Shown: positions 47,591 through 59,091 of the stretch, one piece after another
Layout of the letters: every line of letters starts with the position of its first letter
Numbering within the stretch: the first letter of the stretch is position 1
Origin: Apostichopus japonicus
Lineage: Eukaryota > Echinodermata > Holothuroidea > Aspidochirotida > Stichopodidae
DNA: 64,000 nucleotides
Assembly: GCF_037975245.1 (NCBI RefSeq)
Contig: NC_092576.1
Span: forward strand, 27,295,611 to 27,359,610
Direction of reading: 5' to 3'
The notes under the pieces: generated by a model
Databases searched by the model: none
The model's input: only the letters and a program-made list of their open reading frames with translations
Told to the model about the DNA's origin: nothing
Position numbers and translations under genes: made by a program

Positions 47591-47893
47591 GTGAGCCAGG
47601 TACTGGGTGGTTCAGTTCAAGGGCAACAGGGCTCACAAGGAGTAGCTATTGTCAGTGCATTCCCAACCACGACGGTGTATGTAAATGGAAAGGCGGTCAA
47701 AGCAGTATTGGATACAGGCTCTGAGGTAACCATCATATCAAAGAAGTGTTTTCAGCTTGGCTTTTGCTGTGTTGTACCAAGTGCAGAATGGAAAGCGGCG
47801 AGTACTTGCCTGCCATTTGTCAGTAGAACTCTCCGTGGGTCGGTAAAGACCATGGATAGATACTCTAGTTTCAAGCTAGAGTTACTTGGGTAA
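47591..47893 (+). pseudogene. gypsy aspartic protease
   Basis: The frame has VYVNGKAVKAVLDTGSEVTI with the catalytic DTGS, then ISKKCFQLGF. The C-terminal flap and hydrophobic-DG part are degraded, and the frame ends before any reverse transcriptase sequence. Confidence 0.8.
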
Positions 47894-47967
47894 AAGTGGG
47901 CAGTCACAGAGAACTTTCGGGAGTACTATACTGGGAAACAAGTATATTGTATAAACAGATAGTAATC

Positions 47968-48110
47968 CTCTAGCTCATCTGCATCTGGGGAATGATAAGC
48001 TGGATGCAGTTTCTCAATGCTGGGTTGCTGCATTCGACTCTAAGACGATTTACAAGCCCGGAAAATCTAACACCGTAGCGGATGCCCTTTCCCGAGTACC
48101 GCCCTTGTCG
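47968..48110 (+). pseudogene. RNase H C-terminal tail
   Basis: Encodes DAVSQCWVAAFDSKTIYKPG followed by KSNTVADALSRVPPL. The I-Y-x-PG-x-x-N-x-x-ADALSR motif ends nearly all Ty3/gypsy RNase H domains. It abuts the protease remnant, marking the deletion. Confidence 0.85.
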
Positions 48111-48376
48111 AACACCCCGTGCGGATATTGCTCCAACTGCTAATGTACCCCATGTGCACAGCTGTCCATTAGGATCTGCAAATGGCAATAGTTACACCAA
48201 TTACTGCTTCGAAGCAAGAAATCACCTGTTCGGTGACGTCATTACTAGTATTTCCTTCCTACTCTAGGGAACAACTCAGAGAATTCCAGCAGAAAACCCC
48301 ACCATCAGTAAATTTTACGAAAATTGGTTGTCAAATGCTAAACCTTCGATGACTGACCGGAGACAAAAAAAAGAAA

Positions 48377-49222
48377 TTGTCTCTCCCGGTCAAACAATGG
48401 TATCTGTTATATGAGATGGATGGTTTACTGTATAGGACCTGTCCTGAAAACGACACCAACCAATTGTTGCTTCCTAAAGTCCTACGGGGAGAGGTGCTGA
48501 AAGCTTGCCACGATCAGTGTGGTCACCAAGGCGGTAAGAGGACGATGTTGCTGGTAAATCAGCGCTGTTACTGGCCAAAGCTATCCAATGATGTAATAAC
48601 ATAGTGCGACTGAGAATGCGATCGCTGTGTTCGTGCTAAGAACCAACCAAAGATCCGAGAACCGTTAAAAAGTATTGTGGCCAACAAACCAAATGACATT
48701 GTGGCAGTTGATTTTACCCTCCTGGAGCGGGATACAGCGGGTAAGGAAAATGTACTCATCATCACGGATATATTTTCCAACTTCACGCAGGCAATTCCAA
48801 CAAAAGACCAAACTGCACAGACCACCGCTAAGAAGCTCGCCCACCATTGATTGTTGCTATTCGGGGCCCCTCGTCGGTTGCACTCTGATCAAGGAAGGAA
48901 TATTGAATCGGGGTTAATTCAACAGCTTTGTCAGATTCATAACATTACCAATACGAGAACTACCCCTTATTACCCAGATGGTAATGACCAAGCAGAACGT
49001 TTTAACAGAACCCTACATGATCTGTTGAAAACACTTCTACCCTCTAAGAAGAGACGCTGGTCTGAGTATCTACCAGAAGTTTTGTACGCCTACAATGCAC
49101 CCCCCCTTTCCCAAATGGGTTTTCCCCGTTTTATTTTATGTATGGCAGGGAGCCTTTTTTTACATGTAGATTTCTTGTTGAATCAACCACACTCGCAAAC
49201 CTTAGATTCAGTGGATGAGTGA
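48377..49222 (+). pseudogene. gypsy integrase with stops
   Basis: The N-terminal HHCC zinc motif is present: CHDQCGHQGGKRTMLLVNQR then YWP, followed by CDRC after stops at about 48602-48615. The catalytic core runs PNDIVAVDFTLLERDTAG, LHSDQGRNIES and DGNDQAERFNRTLHDLLKT. The last D and E are separated by 35 residues (D,D-35-E). A further stop sits at 48846-48850 (after KLAHH). All catalytic residues are legible but the frame is broken. Confidence 0.85.
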
Positions 49223-49451
49223 ATTTTCGCACATAATGAAGCCCTCCAGATGGCCCACAAGAAAGCAGGGGAGACGCTAAAACATCAGGCTGCAGCACGT
49301 TAACGACACTTGACAAATATGTGCTGAGGAAAAACCACTGAAAGTTGGTACCAACGTCTCCACCAAAAACCACCCCCGGGGAAGACACAAGATTGCAGAT
49401 GAGTGAGGAGCTGACGTTTATTAGGTTCTCCCCCGTCCAAATGACAACTCA

Positions 49452-49760
49452 GTGTATGTCATTCAGCTCGCCGATGGCTCTGATCCAAACAAAACGGTTT
49501 ACGGGAGGGAAATACGTCCTTGCCCATCACCCGGTCTACCAGTTCCACTACTCCATGGAAATCTTCCTGACAAACCCGACACTAGAGATATGTCCCTTAC
49601 TCGACTGACAGTTCCAACATCGTACTTTAATGACAGTTCTGATGATTCTTCTTTCCATTCATCTGATGACGAGCAACCACCACTGCGTCGTAGCGGTAGA
49701 GTAAACCGGGGCAATATGCAAATCCGTACAACGTCCCTAAATCTGTTAAGTGTTAAGTAA
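49452..49760 (+). pseudogene. gypsy polyprotein C-terminal tail
   Basis: Reads YVIQLADGSDPNKTVYGREI then RP, the chromo-like or GPY/F-following segment. It ends with an acidic, Ser-rich stretch and LRRSGRVNRG, a common basic terminus in these polyproteins. Confidence 0.65.
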
Positions 49761-50267
49761 GCATAGTTCTAGTCAGGGTTTCCTTATTGTTTTTGTACTG
49801 CTGACAATATGGTGTTACTAAAACGAATGACAATTGCGTTACACATAACGAATGGCAATATGTTGTAAACACTAAAAAATTGCCTTGACTAAATCGAATG
49901 ACAGTAATGACAGCACAGACATTGGCTTCAACCAGATATCACAGTTCAGAATTCGTGGGTATATTAATGCCACGCAAACCGAGTGGACGCGAAGTAAGGC
50001 TTGGCTTACAGATCTAGTAAAGTACGGACAAGATACAAACGCACCTTATAGTAAGCGAAATTGTAAGTCTGATTTTAAAAAGTAAATTTAACGTCATTTT
50101 TCGATATTAATTGTTAGAAACTAACAATACTATAACCTTGAAACGGCTAAAAATGTCAAGAGTCCTTATATAAGACATTTCTATGAGGATTCTTTTTTAA
50201 GGGGGGGGGTGTGGGCAAAAGAGACTGGAAAAAGAGGAAATCAGCGCCAGTTAAGGAGCTACTCTGT
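49761..50267. other. Non-genic stretch after the gypsy remnant
   Basis: AACGAATGACAATTGCGTTA, ATAACGAATGGCAATATG and AATCGAATGACAGTAATGAC (49821-49910) are repeated short words that may be the eroded 3' LTR or a local repeat. No copy was found upstream of gag. Confidence 0.35.
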
Positions 50268-51706
50268 AACAGCGGCGTAGGGAAGGGGGCAAAGGGGCGC
50301 CATATCTAAAATCGGGGTTAAAGTTGCAAAAATCCGAGCAAATATCATAGCATTTTCCACCCAAATTAATCGTGGATATATCAGTTTCAAACATACCTAT
50401 TAGCCAGCACCTAACAATTACTTCAGTTATCTTTCTATATAAATCTACATAGGTAAATGTCAAAAGCACAGCACTCAAGCGCATTCTCACACAAAGGCTT
50501 TCCCTGGGGTTTCTATCCGTAAATTACACCAAAACCCTGCAGCCACGTAACATGCGATTTCTCTTAAATCATTTTTGCGTAGAAAACCAATAACCGCATT
50601 TACTCCACTCCATTCTATCTCTTCTCACCACCGTCCTTCTTTGTCATTCGTTGTCGTTCGCTGTCATTCGCAAATGATAATTAACCCTGTAAAAAGTCAA
50701 TTGTCATTCGGTCATTCGCTGTCTTTCGTTTTAGTTTGTCCTTGACAAAATATCCTATTGTTTTGAATTTGCTGTGGTAATTGTAATGAAAAGTCATGAT
50801 TCAGTGATAAAAAACTTTATGTGAATTCGAAGTTATAAAAAATATGTGAAATCAAAATATCAAGATCAACGCTCATCTCAAGTATTCTACACAGAATGAG
50901 TTAAATCAAATATGAGATAAATAGTCAAAGTTGTAGTATAATTTGTCGAAATTTCATAAAGATAAAAGTCGAAACAGTCTCAATTTCGAAAGAATTTGTC
51001 CAAAAATGTAAGATGAAATTGTCGAGATTTTGAGAAAAAGGATTAAAGTTCAGGGAAATTATAAGGTAGTCATAATTTTGACCTGAATGATAGAGTTTCG
51101 ATGTTCTCTCTCGGCCTCCGTATATCATCCACACAGCTTAAATTCTCATGGTGACGGATGATCCCGAACGTCTTTTTTTCCCTGCTTGCCCACACTACTT
51201 TGTAGCACCTACATAACCGTTATGGGCCATTATATAGAGTGTATAGATGCGTATAGCTAGAATTCGAAGATTTTAGGGAAGTCTATAATTATCGGGGCCG
51301 TTTCTGTAAGGGGACTGGCAATTGATGTAACCGCACAGAAGCTACAACGCTTAGGTGGGTTTAATAATATTGGATACCATAGGCATAAGAGCCCAATTTG
51401 ATTCGAGGGGGCTGTACGACTTGCCCGAAAAATATAACCAAAATCTTTCGCGCGCTCAGCACGCTCAACAAAATAATGTACATCTCATATATAGGCATGC
51501 ATCGGTTATTACATCGCCAATTACATAAAGTAAGTTACCCTTCTATATCGGTTTATAATTTGTCGGGAAGTCATTACAATATTAATGATAATACTAATAT
51601 AAGTTTAACCATTTGCCCGATTTTCACAAAAATATCTTGTGGGGGGGGGGGGCTGTGGCCCCCAGCCCCCCAGCTCCCCGTGCCCCCTACGCCTATGTTG
51701 GCTACT
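50268..51706 (+). mobile_element. Possible non-autonomous DNA element with GGCGTAGGG ends
   Basis: The left end GCGGCGTAGGGAAGGGGGCA and the reverse complement of the right end ATAGGCGTAGGGGGCACGGG share GGCGTAGGG and a G-rich continuation. No target duplication was confirmed. The interior is AT-rich and non-coding, with repeats of GTCATTCG words at 50640-50730 and CAAAATTTCG/GAAATT words at 50930-51060. Confidence 0.4.
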
Positions 51707-52825
51707 GATATTTAGATAGTTATTTTCAAGTCTATATCATCGCTCAAAAAGTCCACCTTGCTAATTTTACTCCCGTACGATTCGTTTTCCAACAAAAACA
51801 TGATGAATTCCACCTGCGTTAGAGGTGATGATTTCCCCCAACCACCCAACCCTAACCCCCAAAGCATTGTCATATCACTCTCGCTTTATGCTGGGGATCT
51901 GCAAGTAATGTACTAAAACGGGGACAGGATTATGTTTCGAAAACGAATTAAAACTTAACTAAACGCCAACGGAGATAAAAGAACTTCTCGAGGTAACAGA
52001 CAACATGATCTTGTATAGCTGAGTCACAAGAAAGAAAAATTGAGACTCGAGTCTGATTCGAGTCTACTACACCGCCTGTGCGGACAAATCTTTAAGTATA
52101 AAAGCAAAAATAACATTTCAGCTCAATTGTAACGATGTCATATATCATTATCCTTGGACTGAATACTGTAGGCTACCCATTGCAATGCCATTGGTGTTGA
52201 TGTGGTTATTTGGCGTTCCATACATACATACACACATACATACATACATACATACAGTAGCTCTGTTCTTATTACTAACAAGGTCGGCGTGGGTACGGCG
52301 AAAGTACGTGGTCAGTTGGTATAGAAGTGTACGAAAGTCATATGCGCCTAGCCTACAATAGCATTATATGACATGTAAACATAACTTATTACAGAGCTAC
52401 GAAGGACTGGAGCACAAGGCTGTGAACGGAATCATCGATATATTCTAAGTTAACCAAATCGAAGAAAGGTCTAACGGTAGAAGCCAAATAAGACTTACTT
52501 ACCTATAAACACCCTTGGGGTTTAGTAACTGTACAGGTAAGCAAGGACTGCTAACGATACGTTATAACAGGTTACAAATGAGTTGCTTATTGTAGCCTAT
52601 GCTAGGTTAGGCCCAGCTAAGTCAATGTAGCCTACTACAGTGCTTAAGCCTAATCATAAATCATCTTTCACTATCGTGGAGACCACCTTTGTTGTTTGCT
52701 AGGTTTTTTTTAATGTTTGGACTTCCACTAATAAAAGGTAATGGACAAAATGTAACTAATTACATTGAACCTTGCCCTAACTTATATATAGGCCTAGCCT
52801 AGGCCTATACCATATTTACCATATG
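51707..52825. other. Non-genic stretch with (CATA)n
   Basis: A (CATA)n microsatellite occupies about 52221-52256. No gene seen. CATATG at 52820-52825 flanks the element to the right. Confidence 0.45.
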
Positions 52826-53722
52826 CAGACCTGTCAACCTGTTTGACCCCAAAATAGGGAGAATAAACTTTTTTCAGGGCCAACAAACCGGGAGAATAAG
52901 GGGAAAATAGGGAGGTTGGTAATTTTCAACAGAAATTATATAAATACTCCTAAATAAATAGTCTACAGTACCGCTCATGTACAGTATATATAGCTGGACA
53001 TGTGTACACGCACAGGATCGTATAAAGACATACAAACAAGAACAATCGCGTATAAAATTGTTGACAAACAAATTGCCGTGAGACACCTCACATAATCCCT
53101 GTACAAGTTTATACGCAGGTTATGCTAATGTGCTCAAAGAAACGGGATTTAAGTCGCCAAAAGAATTTGTGAGATGTTTGAAACAGCCGTTTCTTAAATC
53201 GTAGTTTAAGGTGTGATACTAACCTAGCATCTAAGAGGACGCAGGTAAAGTGTTTGCCAGCATAGAACTTAACTGTTTTTTGTCGTATACAAGTAGCCTA
53301 CATGCGAACTGCACACATTTGGTACGCCGCTTAAACAAACAAGTGACAACTTGTGTTTATTAAACTTGTGCACCATTGCATATGCACATTGCACGCCGTA
53401 CTACTGAACTGTATTCAGGACTTGACCAAGGCCAACGTACAATAACGACATTGGGCGAAGTGTGAGAACCGACAAAGCAGCCTGATTGGTCGAGAGTCCC
53501 GCACAGCACTGTGTCAGTCGTAACGTGTTTATAAACAGTCAATCTATTTTTAGAGTACACTTATTACGCGATAGGCATAGAACAAACTGTTGGCTATATT
53601 CAGAAATTTCGCAAGTGATGAAACATTAAAAAACGAGAGAATAGAATATGAAACCAGGAGGCGGGGAAATTCGGGTAAAAACCAGGATTCTCCCGGTAAA
53701 ACCGGGAGAGTTGACAGGTCTG
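52826..53722 (+). mobile_element. 897-bp non-autonomous inverted-repeat element
   Basis: Begins CAGACCTGTCAAC and ends with its exact reverse complement GTTGACAGGTCTG. CATATG lies immediately outside both ends (52820-52825 and 53723-53728), a candidate 6-bp target duplication or palindromic target. CCGGGAGAATAAGG near the left end and ACCGGGAGAG near the right end extend the resemblance. No transposase. hAT elements usually make 8-bp duplications, so the superfamily is left open. Confidence 0.8.
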
Positions 53723-54573
53723 CATATGAATGGGTAAGCTAACTAATTTAACAGTCAGTGAATAGGTGCATTGAGTGAATGAGTCTTTGAGCCTGTCGGG
53801 TAGTCGAATGGTACTGATTCTAAATTAGTACCTGAACCTTTATTGGTAAACCACTGTCAACCAACTGTTATTAGTCATCTAGTCTCCTGTTTGTTGGACA
53901 GTCTTGAAAGTAGTGAAATTGCTGATATTTATTCCCAAGTGGGGGGAGGGGGAAGGGGGGTTACTGACTGTTTTACTTAAGAGATTTTCACAATGAATTG
54001 TTTGACCACACATAAACAAACTATGCAAAGAGTAAATTATAAAGAAAAAATACATATAGAAATGCCCAAAATACTAAATTGTTTTCATGGTTTATTTTAC
54101 TTATGTTAGTTTGTACTTTGTACTGTAGTATATATATTGTATATATACCTTGAATTATATGTGTGTTGTTATGATATGTATTTGTAATTCCAATTGTAGA
54201 ATGGTTTTGGAAGCAGCAACTGCTGTTGCATTTGAGGCTTAAGCTTGTCAAGTTTGCATTTGTAATGTCCGTTTGTTTGTTTAATAACTTTCACTGTATG
54301 TGTGTTGATACCTGGAAACTTTTAGTTTAAGTTTTGTCAACTTTAAATTATAATCTTATCTTATTTAGAAATGTCAATCAATTTTCATATTTGATCCAGA
54401 ATGTTGTTCCACTATAGTCATTGCTCATGGGCTCTACACAAGGACCTTAAAAATAATTTAATAAATATCTCCACCTGGATGTCACAGCTTGTAGCCTTTT
54501 TATTTCTTATTGATTTATTTTAAATGATTTATAATATCATGTTTTTCATTATATATTCTTTAGGTTTGCAGGA
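53723..54573. other. Upstream region of SNRPC
   Basis: No promoter element was pinned down. G-run-rich stretch at 53940-53958. The region leads into a TTCTTTAG acceptor-like site at 54559-54564, suggesting that the first exon shown for SNRPC may be preceded by a non-coding exon. Confidence 0.4.
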
Positions 54574-54614
54574 CGTCCTTATCCATCTGCCCTTGTGCAT
54601 TGAATACATCTGAA

Positions 54615-54619
54615 ATGAA
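54615..54619 (+). CDS. SNRPC: SNRPC exon 1 coding part (ATGAA)
   Basis: ATGAA followed by GTAAGT at 54620. The two As plus the first G of exon 2 form Lys, giving M-K-YYC in place of the family's M-P-K/R. The reading frame is open upstream, so an earlier start in an undetected exon is possible. A TTTAG acceptor and a TTTGCAG lie just upstream (54559-54571). Confidence 0.5.
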
Positions 54620-56424
54620 GTAAGTTTCAATTCCCATCAGATCTGTTTAAAGGGTGTGAAGACTCACGCACAAAGAAACGTCTCATGCCGGTAATATGAC
54701 CTAGTTTCAAATGAGGTGTAACAGAAGTGTAAGACACCACCATCGATCCCAGCAAACACACACACAACTTGCTACCGTCGGTAATTAGACACCAGTGTAC
54801 AGTCAATACATACAGCTACAGTCAATACCCACAACACAGTGTACATAGCAGCGATGGACATCTCAGATCCAGATAAACGATAACAAGGTATCACGTTTCA
54901 TTACTGTCTGCATTTTGTAGCGACAAGAAGAAAACTTCACTTGCAAGCAACATAAAGTTGACTTTTTCTTAGCGCGGCACATGGTTTTTGGGCAAGTCTG
55001 TCAATGCCTTGAAGGTGACATGGTATATGTGTGTACTACTAGTACACACATACTAGCCCACACATAGTACACCCCCGTAAACACTACTAATACTATTGCT
55101 GTGACAGGGTCTCCTACGATCCAAACGTTTATTCCTTCCACTTAAGTTGCAGCTGATACTACAAAAGTTCATCTTTTTATTCTTTGTTTGTACCATCTGT
55201 ATTAATATAGTAATTAATGTTTGTGGTAATTATATGATATACATCATTTACTTTATCGCTCACATGGAAACATCTAACTTTCATTTTCAAAGTTACTCTA
55301 ATTTACTTCAATGTGAATATATACGTTATTATTGATGTACATGCATCTGCAGTATTTATTTTTGCTCTGTTATAATTTTAAATTATTGTTTGTCTTTCTA
55401 CAGGTACTACTGTGACTACTGTGATACATATCTTACTCATGATTCTGTAAGTTACATAGTTTGTGCACTGCATCCCATTACATAGTTTGTGCACTGCATC
55501 CCATTACATAGTTTGTGCACTGCATCCCATTACATAGTTTGTTCACTGCATCCCATTACATAGTCTGTGCACTGCATCCCATTACATAGTCTGTGCATTG
55601 CATCCCATTACATAGTCTGTGCCCTGCATCCCATTACATGTAGTTTGTTCACTGCATCCCATTACATAGTTTGTAAACTTTTTTAGGCAAATCTCACAGT
55701 TCCTGATATTATGTATAATTTCCATCCCAACAAAAGTTGAGATTTCTACAGGAACTGTTCGTCTAATTTGTTATCAGCTTTGAGGGCCGTGCATATAGGT
55801 TTAAATATGGAGAACAATTCTCTTCATCAATGATTGTAAGAAATGCATTCTACCAAATGTTGCAATGGGGTTCCGAAGCACTCAGGTTAGCACAATAATC
55901 ACATGTACTTTTACTGCAGAGGTGATGTGTTAAAACCCACATATATCTGTATGTTACAGGTTGACTTTGATTTAGCCCAATTCTTTGCATTTTTTCTACT
56001 CCATTATTGGGATGAAAAAGTGTAAAATCTCCTTAATTTTGAGAAATCTTGGCATATCTGTCTGCCTGTTGTAGGTGCTCTGCCCTTCTTGTCTAGATGT
56101 AATTTGCGTGTGAGCTGTGCAGGTTTAGTTAAGACACAAGTAATCTGATGAGAATGAGCTAAATAGTTTCTGCTACAGTTATGAATATATCTATGTACAG
56201 TATTGATTGTCTTTGTAATCACATATTGAGTGAGGCCTCTCTGGCAATAGAAACTGATCAGAAAGTCTCTCAACGATTAAATCCCATGGCTGACATGTTT
56301 CTGTACCTGTATACTGTGGCTTCACCAAGTTTCTGCAGTGGTGCTTGCTCTGTGTGATACATTTCAACGGGGAGAGATTGCTTTCAATTTCTCTCCGTCA
56401 CTCTGTGTAAACTTGTGGCAAACT

Positions 56425-56468
<44 letters not shown>

Positions 56469-59087
56469 ACAGTTCTTATAAAGCGCAAATACACACTCAA
56501 GTCTCAATGCGCTGATTATTATTAACCCCTGGTCATTGGTAACTTGTCACACCCACACACCAAAGTGTGCACAATTCAATCAATCTCTCCTGGAGCACCA
56601 CAGTGCACCACAACCACGTGTCCCCCGGGGGTGCAGCCACATAGGGTGCAGCCACAAACCGGCGCACGCAACTATATTTACAAGTTACCTCGCAGGTCCC
56701 CATTTATACACCTGGGTGAAGAGAGGCAATGGAGATAAATCGCCTTGCCCAAGGACACAACGCAATGATCTGGCCAGGGCTGGATCCTGTAATCCTTAGA
56801 TCACAAGTCCACTGCCTTAACCACTTGACCACAACGCCCCTTATACCAATATTTCCTTCGATGATCAATGAATGGTTTCTTTACCTAAGAATTGATAACT
56901 TCTGGTTTCTTCATTTTCTAGTACAAGTGAGATTTCAACCAGATTTTCATTAGTAGAGAAGTGAATCTCCAAGCGGGTTCCTTCTAAGATTTCCAGTATA
57001 CTGTAGTACTGTATGCAGTACAAAACTGTGTACTTCTACTACCGCTGCCAATAGGAAAGTACCAGAGTGTATTGAAATGAATGAAAATTAGCTCTTTATT
57101 TCGCTTTCTGTTCCAACTGCATTGTTCCCTCACTACAATATTTGCCGTGCAAACAAACATATCAGTATCGTAACTTAAATATGGCAATCATTTCATATTT
57201 CATAAGCACAGTAATAGGAGACCTGTATAAACAAAAGGATGGGAAGTTAAAGAAAGTTCATTCGAAATTTCTTTGAAAGCATTTCTCGCATTTTTGATCT
57301 GTTTGCAGCCGTCAGTGAGGAAAACGCATTGTAATGGCCGGAAACACAAAGATACATTAGAATATACTATCAGAAATGGATGGAAGAGCAAGCACAGACC
57401 TTAATCGACAGAACAAGTAAGTTATCAACCGATTACTGTTACAGACATAGCTCATACTTCCAGCAAGTCTACGGACTAATAATTGTTCAAGTTTTATGAG
57501 TTCTGTTGGGTCCGGATCGATTGTACCAATCAGGTGCTTGGTTGAAGATAACATCTTAAGGATCATTATTTATGTTTCATACTTTGAAGTTGACTAGGAG
57601 AATATTTTGACTTCTTCATGTTAGACAAGTATGCCTATGAATCAGGAAATGTTGGGTGATATATATTTATTTGATTAATGGTTTTGTGTACTTATTTTAG
57701 GAATGTTGTTATAACAAAGTTTCAAGTCGTTGCCCTTGCCAAAGTCTCTTATACTGTATGCAAGCTTAAGTTAATACGATTCATATGCACTTGTTATGGT
57801 ATGAAAGTGTTGGTTAAATGTAATATGGTTGTACCTAAAACCTGCCTTGAATTTCAAGGAGAGTATTTGCAGCCATGATGTAAAAACATGTATCAGGAAG
57901 TAAACAAAGTAGATTCAGGTTATCTGTGTGTTAAATGCATAGAGTAGATTCAGATATCTGTGTGTTAAATGCATAGAGTAGATTCAGATATCTGTGTGTT
58001 AAATGCATAGAGTAGATTCAGATATCTGTGTGTTAAATGCATAGAGTAGATTCAGATATCTGTGTGTTAAATGCATAGAGTAGATTCAGATATCTGTGTG
58101 TTAAATGCATAGAGTAGATTCAGATATCTGTGTGTTAAATGCATAGAGTAGATTCAGATATCTCTGTGTTAAATGCATAGAGTAGATTCAGATATCTGTG
58201 TGTTAAATGCATAGAGTAGATTCATATATCTGTGTGTTAAATGCATAGAGTAGATTCATATATCTGTGTGTTAAATGCATAGAGTAGATTCAGATATCTG
58301 TGTGTTAAATGCATAGAGTAGATTCTGATATCTGTGTGTTAAATGCATAGAGTAGATTCAGATATCTCTGTGTTAAATGCATAGAGTAGATTCAGATATC
58401 TGTGTGTTAAATGCATAGAGTAGATTCTGATATCTGTGTGTTAAATGCATATCTAGATTCAGATATCTGTGTGTTAAATGCATAGAGTAGATTCTGATAT
58501 CTGTGTGTTAAATGCATAGAGTAGATTCAGATATATCTGTGTGTTAAATGCATAAAGTAGATTCAGATATCTGTGTGTTAAATGCATAGAGTAGATTCAG
58601 ATATCTGTGTGTTAAATGCATAGACTAGATTCAGATATCTGTGTGTTAAATGCATAGAGTAGATTCAGATATCTGTGTGTTAAATGCATAGAGTAGATTC
58701 AGATATCTGTGTGTTAAATGCATAGAGTGGATTCAGATATCTCTGTGTTGTGTATAAAGTAACCCATCGCCAACATTCCACTCTTAGGCGTATGTTTTAA
58801 TTAGACATTCTCTGTTAAAATCTTTGTCTCTGGTCCTCCTCCTTCTGTAGCCGCTGCATTCCAGGCTGGTAAGATTCATAGTAATCCGTTCACCGGTCAA
58901 CAACAGAAAGCTCCTCCTGGAGCCCCTGCACCCGCAGGGGCAAGGGTTCCACCACCTCAGAATTACGCTGCACAGACCAGGCCACCGGGATTCCAGCCAG
59001 GCATGGGAGGACCAGACGGACCACCCCGACCAGGAATGATGAACCCTGGTCCTATGATGATGAGACCAGGAGGACCACCAGGACCAA
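54615..59087 (+). CDS. SNRPC: SNRPC (U1 snRNP protein C), four exons seen, 3' end missing
   Basis: U1-C is a core protein of the U1 snRNP and stabilises pairing of U1 RNA with 5' splice sites in the nucleus. Exons 54615-54619, 55404-55446, 57309-57416 and 58851-59087 are all bounded by AG acceptors and GTAAGT donors, with compatible phases. They encode the C2H2-type zinc finger (YYCDYCDTYLTHDS and PSVRKTHCNGRKH: two Cys, two His), then WMEEQAQTLID, AAFQAGKI, and a Pro/Gly/Met-rich tail as in animal orthologues. Two oddities: the usual Pro at position 2 is absent if 54615 is the start, and exon 3 lacks one base near 57366, which changes frame. The terminal exon after the donor at 59088 was not found. 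Either a functional gene with a sequence error or a non-processed pseudogene. Confidence 0.85.
55404..55446 (+). CDS. SNRPC: SNRPC exon 2, first half of the zinc finger
   Basis: Follows TCTTTCTACAG and ends at GTAAGT. It encodes YYCDYCDTYLTHDS, the two zinc-binding cysteines and the helix start, nearly invariant in eukaryotic U1-C. A 26-bp minisatellite starts at intron position 6. Confidence 0.95.
55452..55673 (+). repeat. 26-bp minisatellite starting at the SNRPC exon 2 donor
   Basis: About eight copies of TTACATAGTTTGTGCACTGC plus ATCCCA, the first fused to the GTAAG of the splice donor. Copies differ mainly at the GTGCACTG part. Confidence 0.95.
55674..56427. other. SNRPC intron 2, unique part
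   Basis: No feature recognised up to the SINE tail. Confidence 0.5.
56428..56841 (-). mobile_element. tRNA-derived SINE in SNRPC intron 2 (copy B, full length)
   Basis: Minus-strand copy of the family at 43704-44023, inserted antisense to SNRPC. The head is at 56841 and the 3' tail is a (AAT)n tract at 56428-56466. The B box has mutated (GGATCCAGCCC instead of GGTTCGAGCCC), so RNA polymerase III transcription is unlikely. It carries about 60 bp of 3' body (AGCGCATTGAGACTTGAGTG, TTTATAAGAACTGTGTATT) that copy A lacks. Confidence 0.85.
56842..57308. other. SNRPC intron 2, 3' part
   Basis: No feature recognised other than the acceptor TTTGCAG at the end. Confidence 0.5.
57309..57416 (+). CDS. 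SNRPC: SNRPC exon 3, second half of the zinc finger, frameshifted
   Basis: Begins PSVRKTHCNGRKHKD with both zinc-ligand histidines, follows TTTGCAG and ends at GTAAGT (57417). In the frame entered from exon 2 it meets a TAA after about 30 codons. The family sequence YYQKWMEEQAQTLIDRT continues from about 57368 in the next frame, and only that frame gives the phase needed to join exon 4. One base is therefore missing between about 57354 and 57367. Confidence 0.9.
57417..57908. other. SNRPC intron 3, 5' part
   Basis: Donor GTAAGT at 57417. The rest is AT-rich with nothing recognised. A 66-codon frame at 57678-57878 is not supported. Confidence 0.5.
57909..58750 (+). repeat. 34-bp minisatellite in SNRPC intron 3
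   Basis: About 25 nearly identical copies of ATAGAGTAGATTCAGATATC plus TGTGTGTTAAATGC. Low divergence suggests recent expansion; the copy number is likely to vary between individuals. Confidence 0.95.
58851..59087 (+). CDS. SNRPC: SNRPC exon 4, Pro/Gly/Met-rich tail
   Basis: Follows CTTCTGTAG. Encodes AAFQAGKIHSNPF, then Gln/Pro/Ala-rich sequence with PPRPGMMNPGPMMMRPGGPP. This disordered low-complexity tail is characteristic of U1-C. Donor GTAAGT at 59088 in phase 1 implies at least one more exon. A 30-bp repeat begins at intron position 5. Confidence 0.9.
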
Positions 59088-59091
59088 GTAA

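Larger units (their letters stand above)
46590..49760 (+). mobile_element. Ty3/gypsy LTR retrotransposon remnant lacking reverse transcriptase
   Basis: The plus-strand order is gag (to 47451), zinc knuckle (47496-47540), aspartic protease (47591-47893), the tail of RNase H (about 47968-48110), integrase (48377-49222) and a basic C-terminal tail (49452-49760). Protease and RNase H are separated by under 100 bp, so essentially the whole reverse transcriptase is deleted. TGGTTTCAGAAGTTGGATCC at 46588 may be a primer-binding site, and AATAAA-like sequence lies upstream (46501-46508) as expected in a 5' LTR. No matching 3' LTR was recognised. Confidence 0.85.

Noticed and set aside
57909-58750. 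Regularly spaced repeats resembling a CRISPR array.
   Set aside because: Units are directly adjacent with no unique spacers, and the context is a eukaryotic intron.
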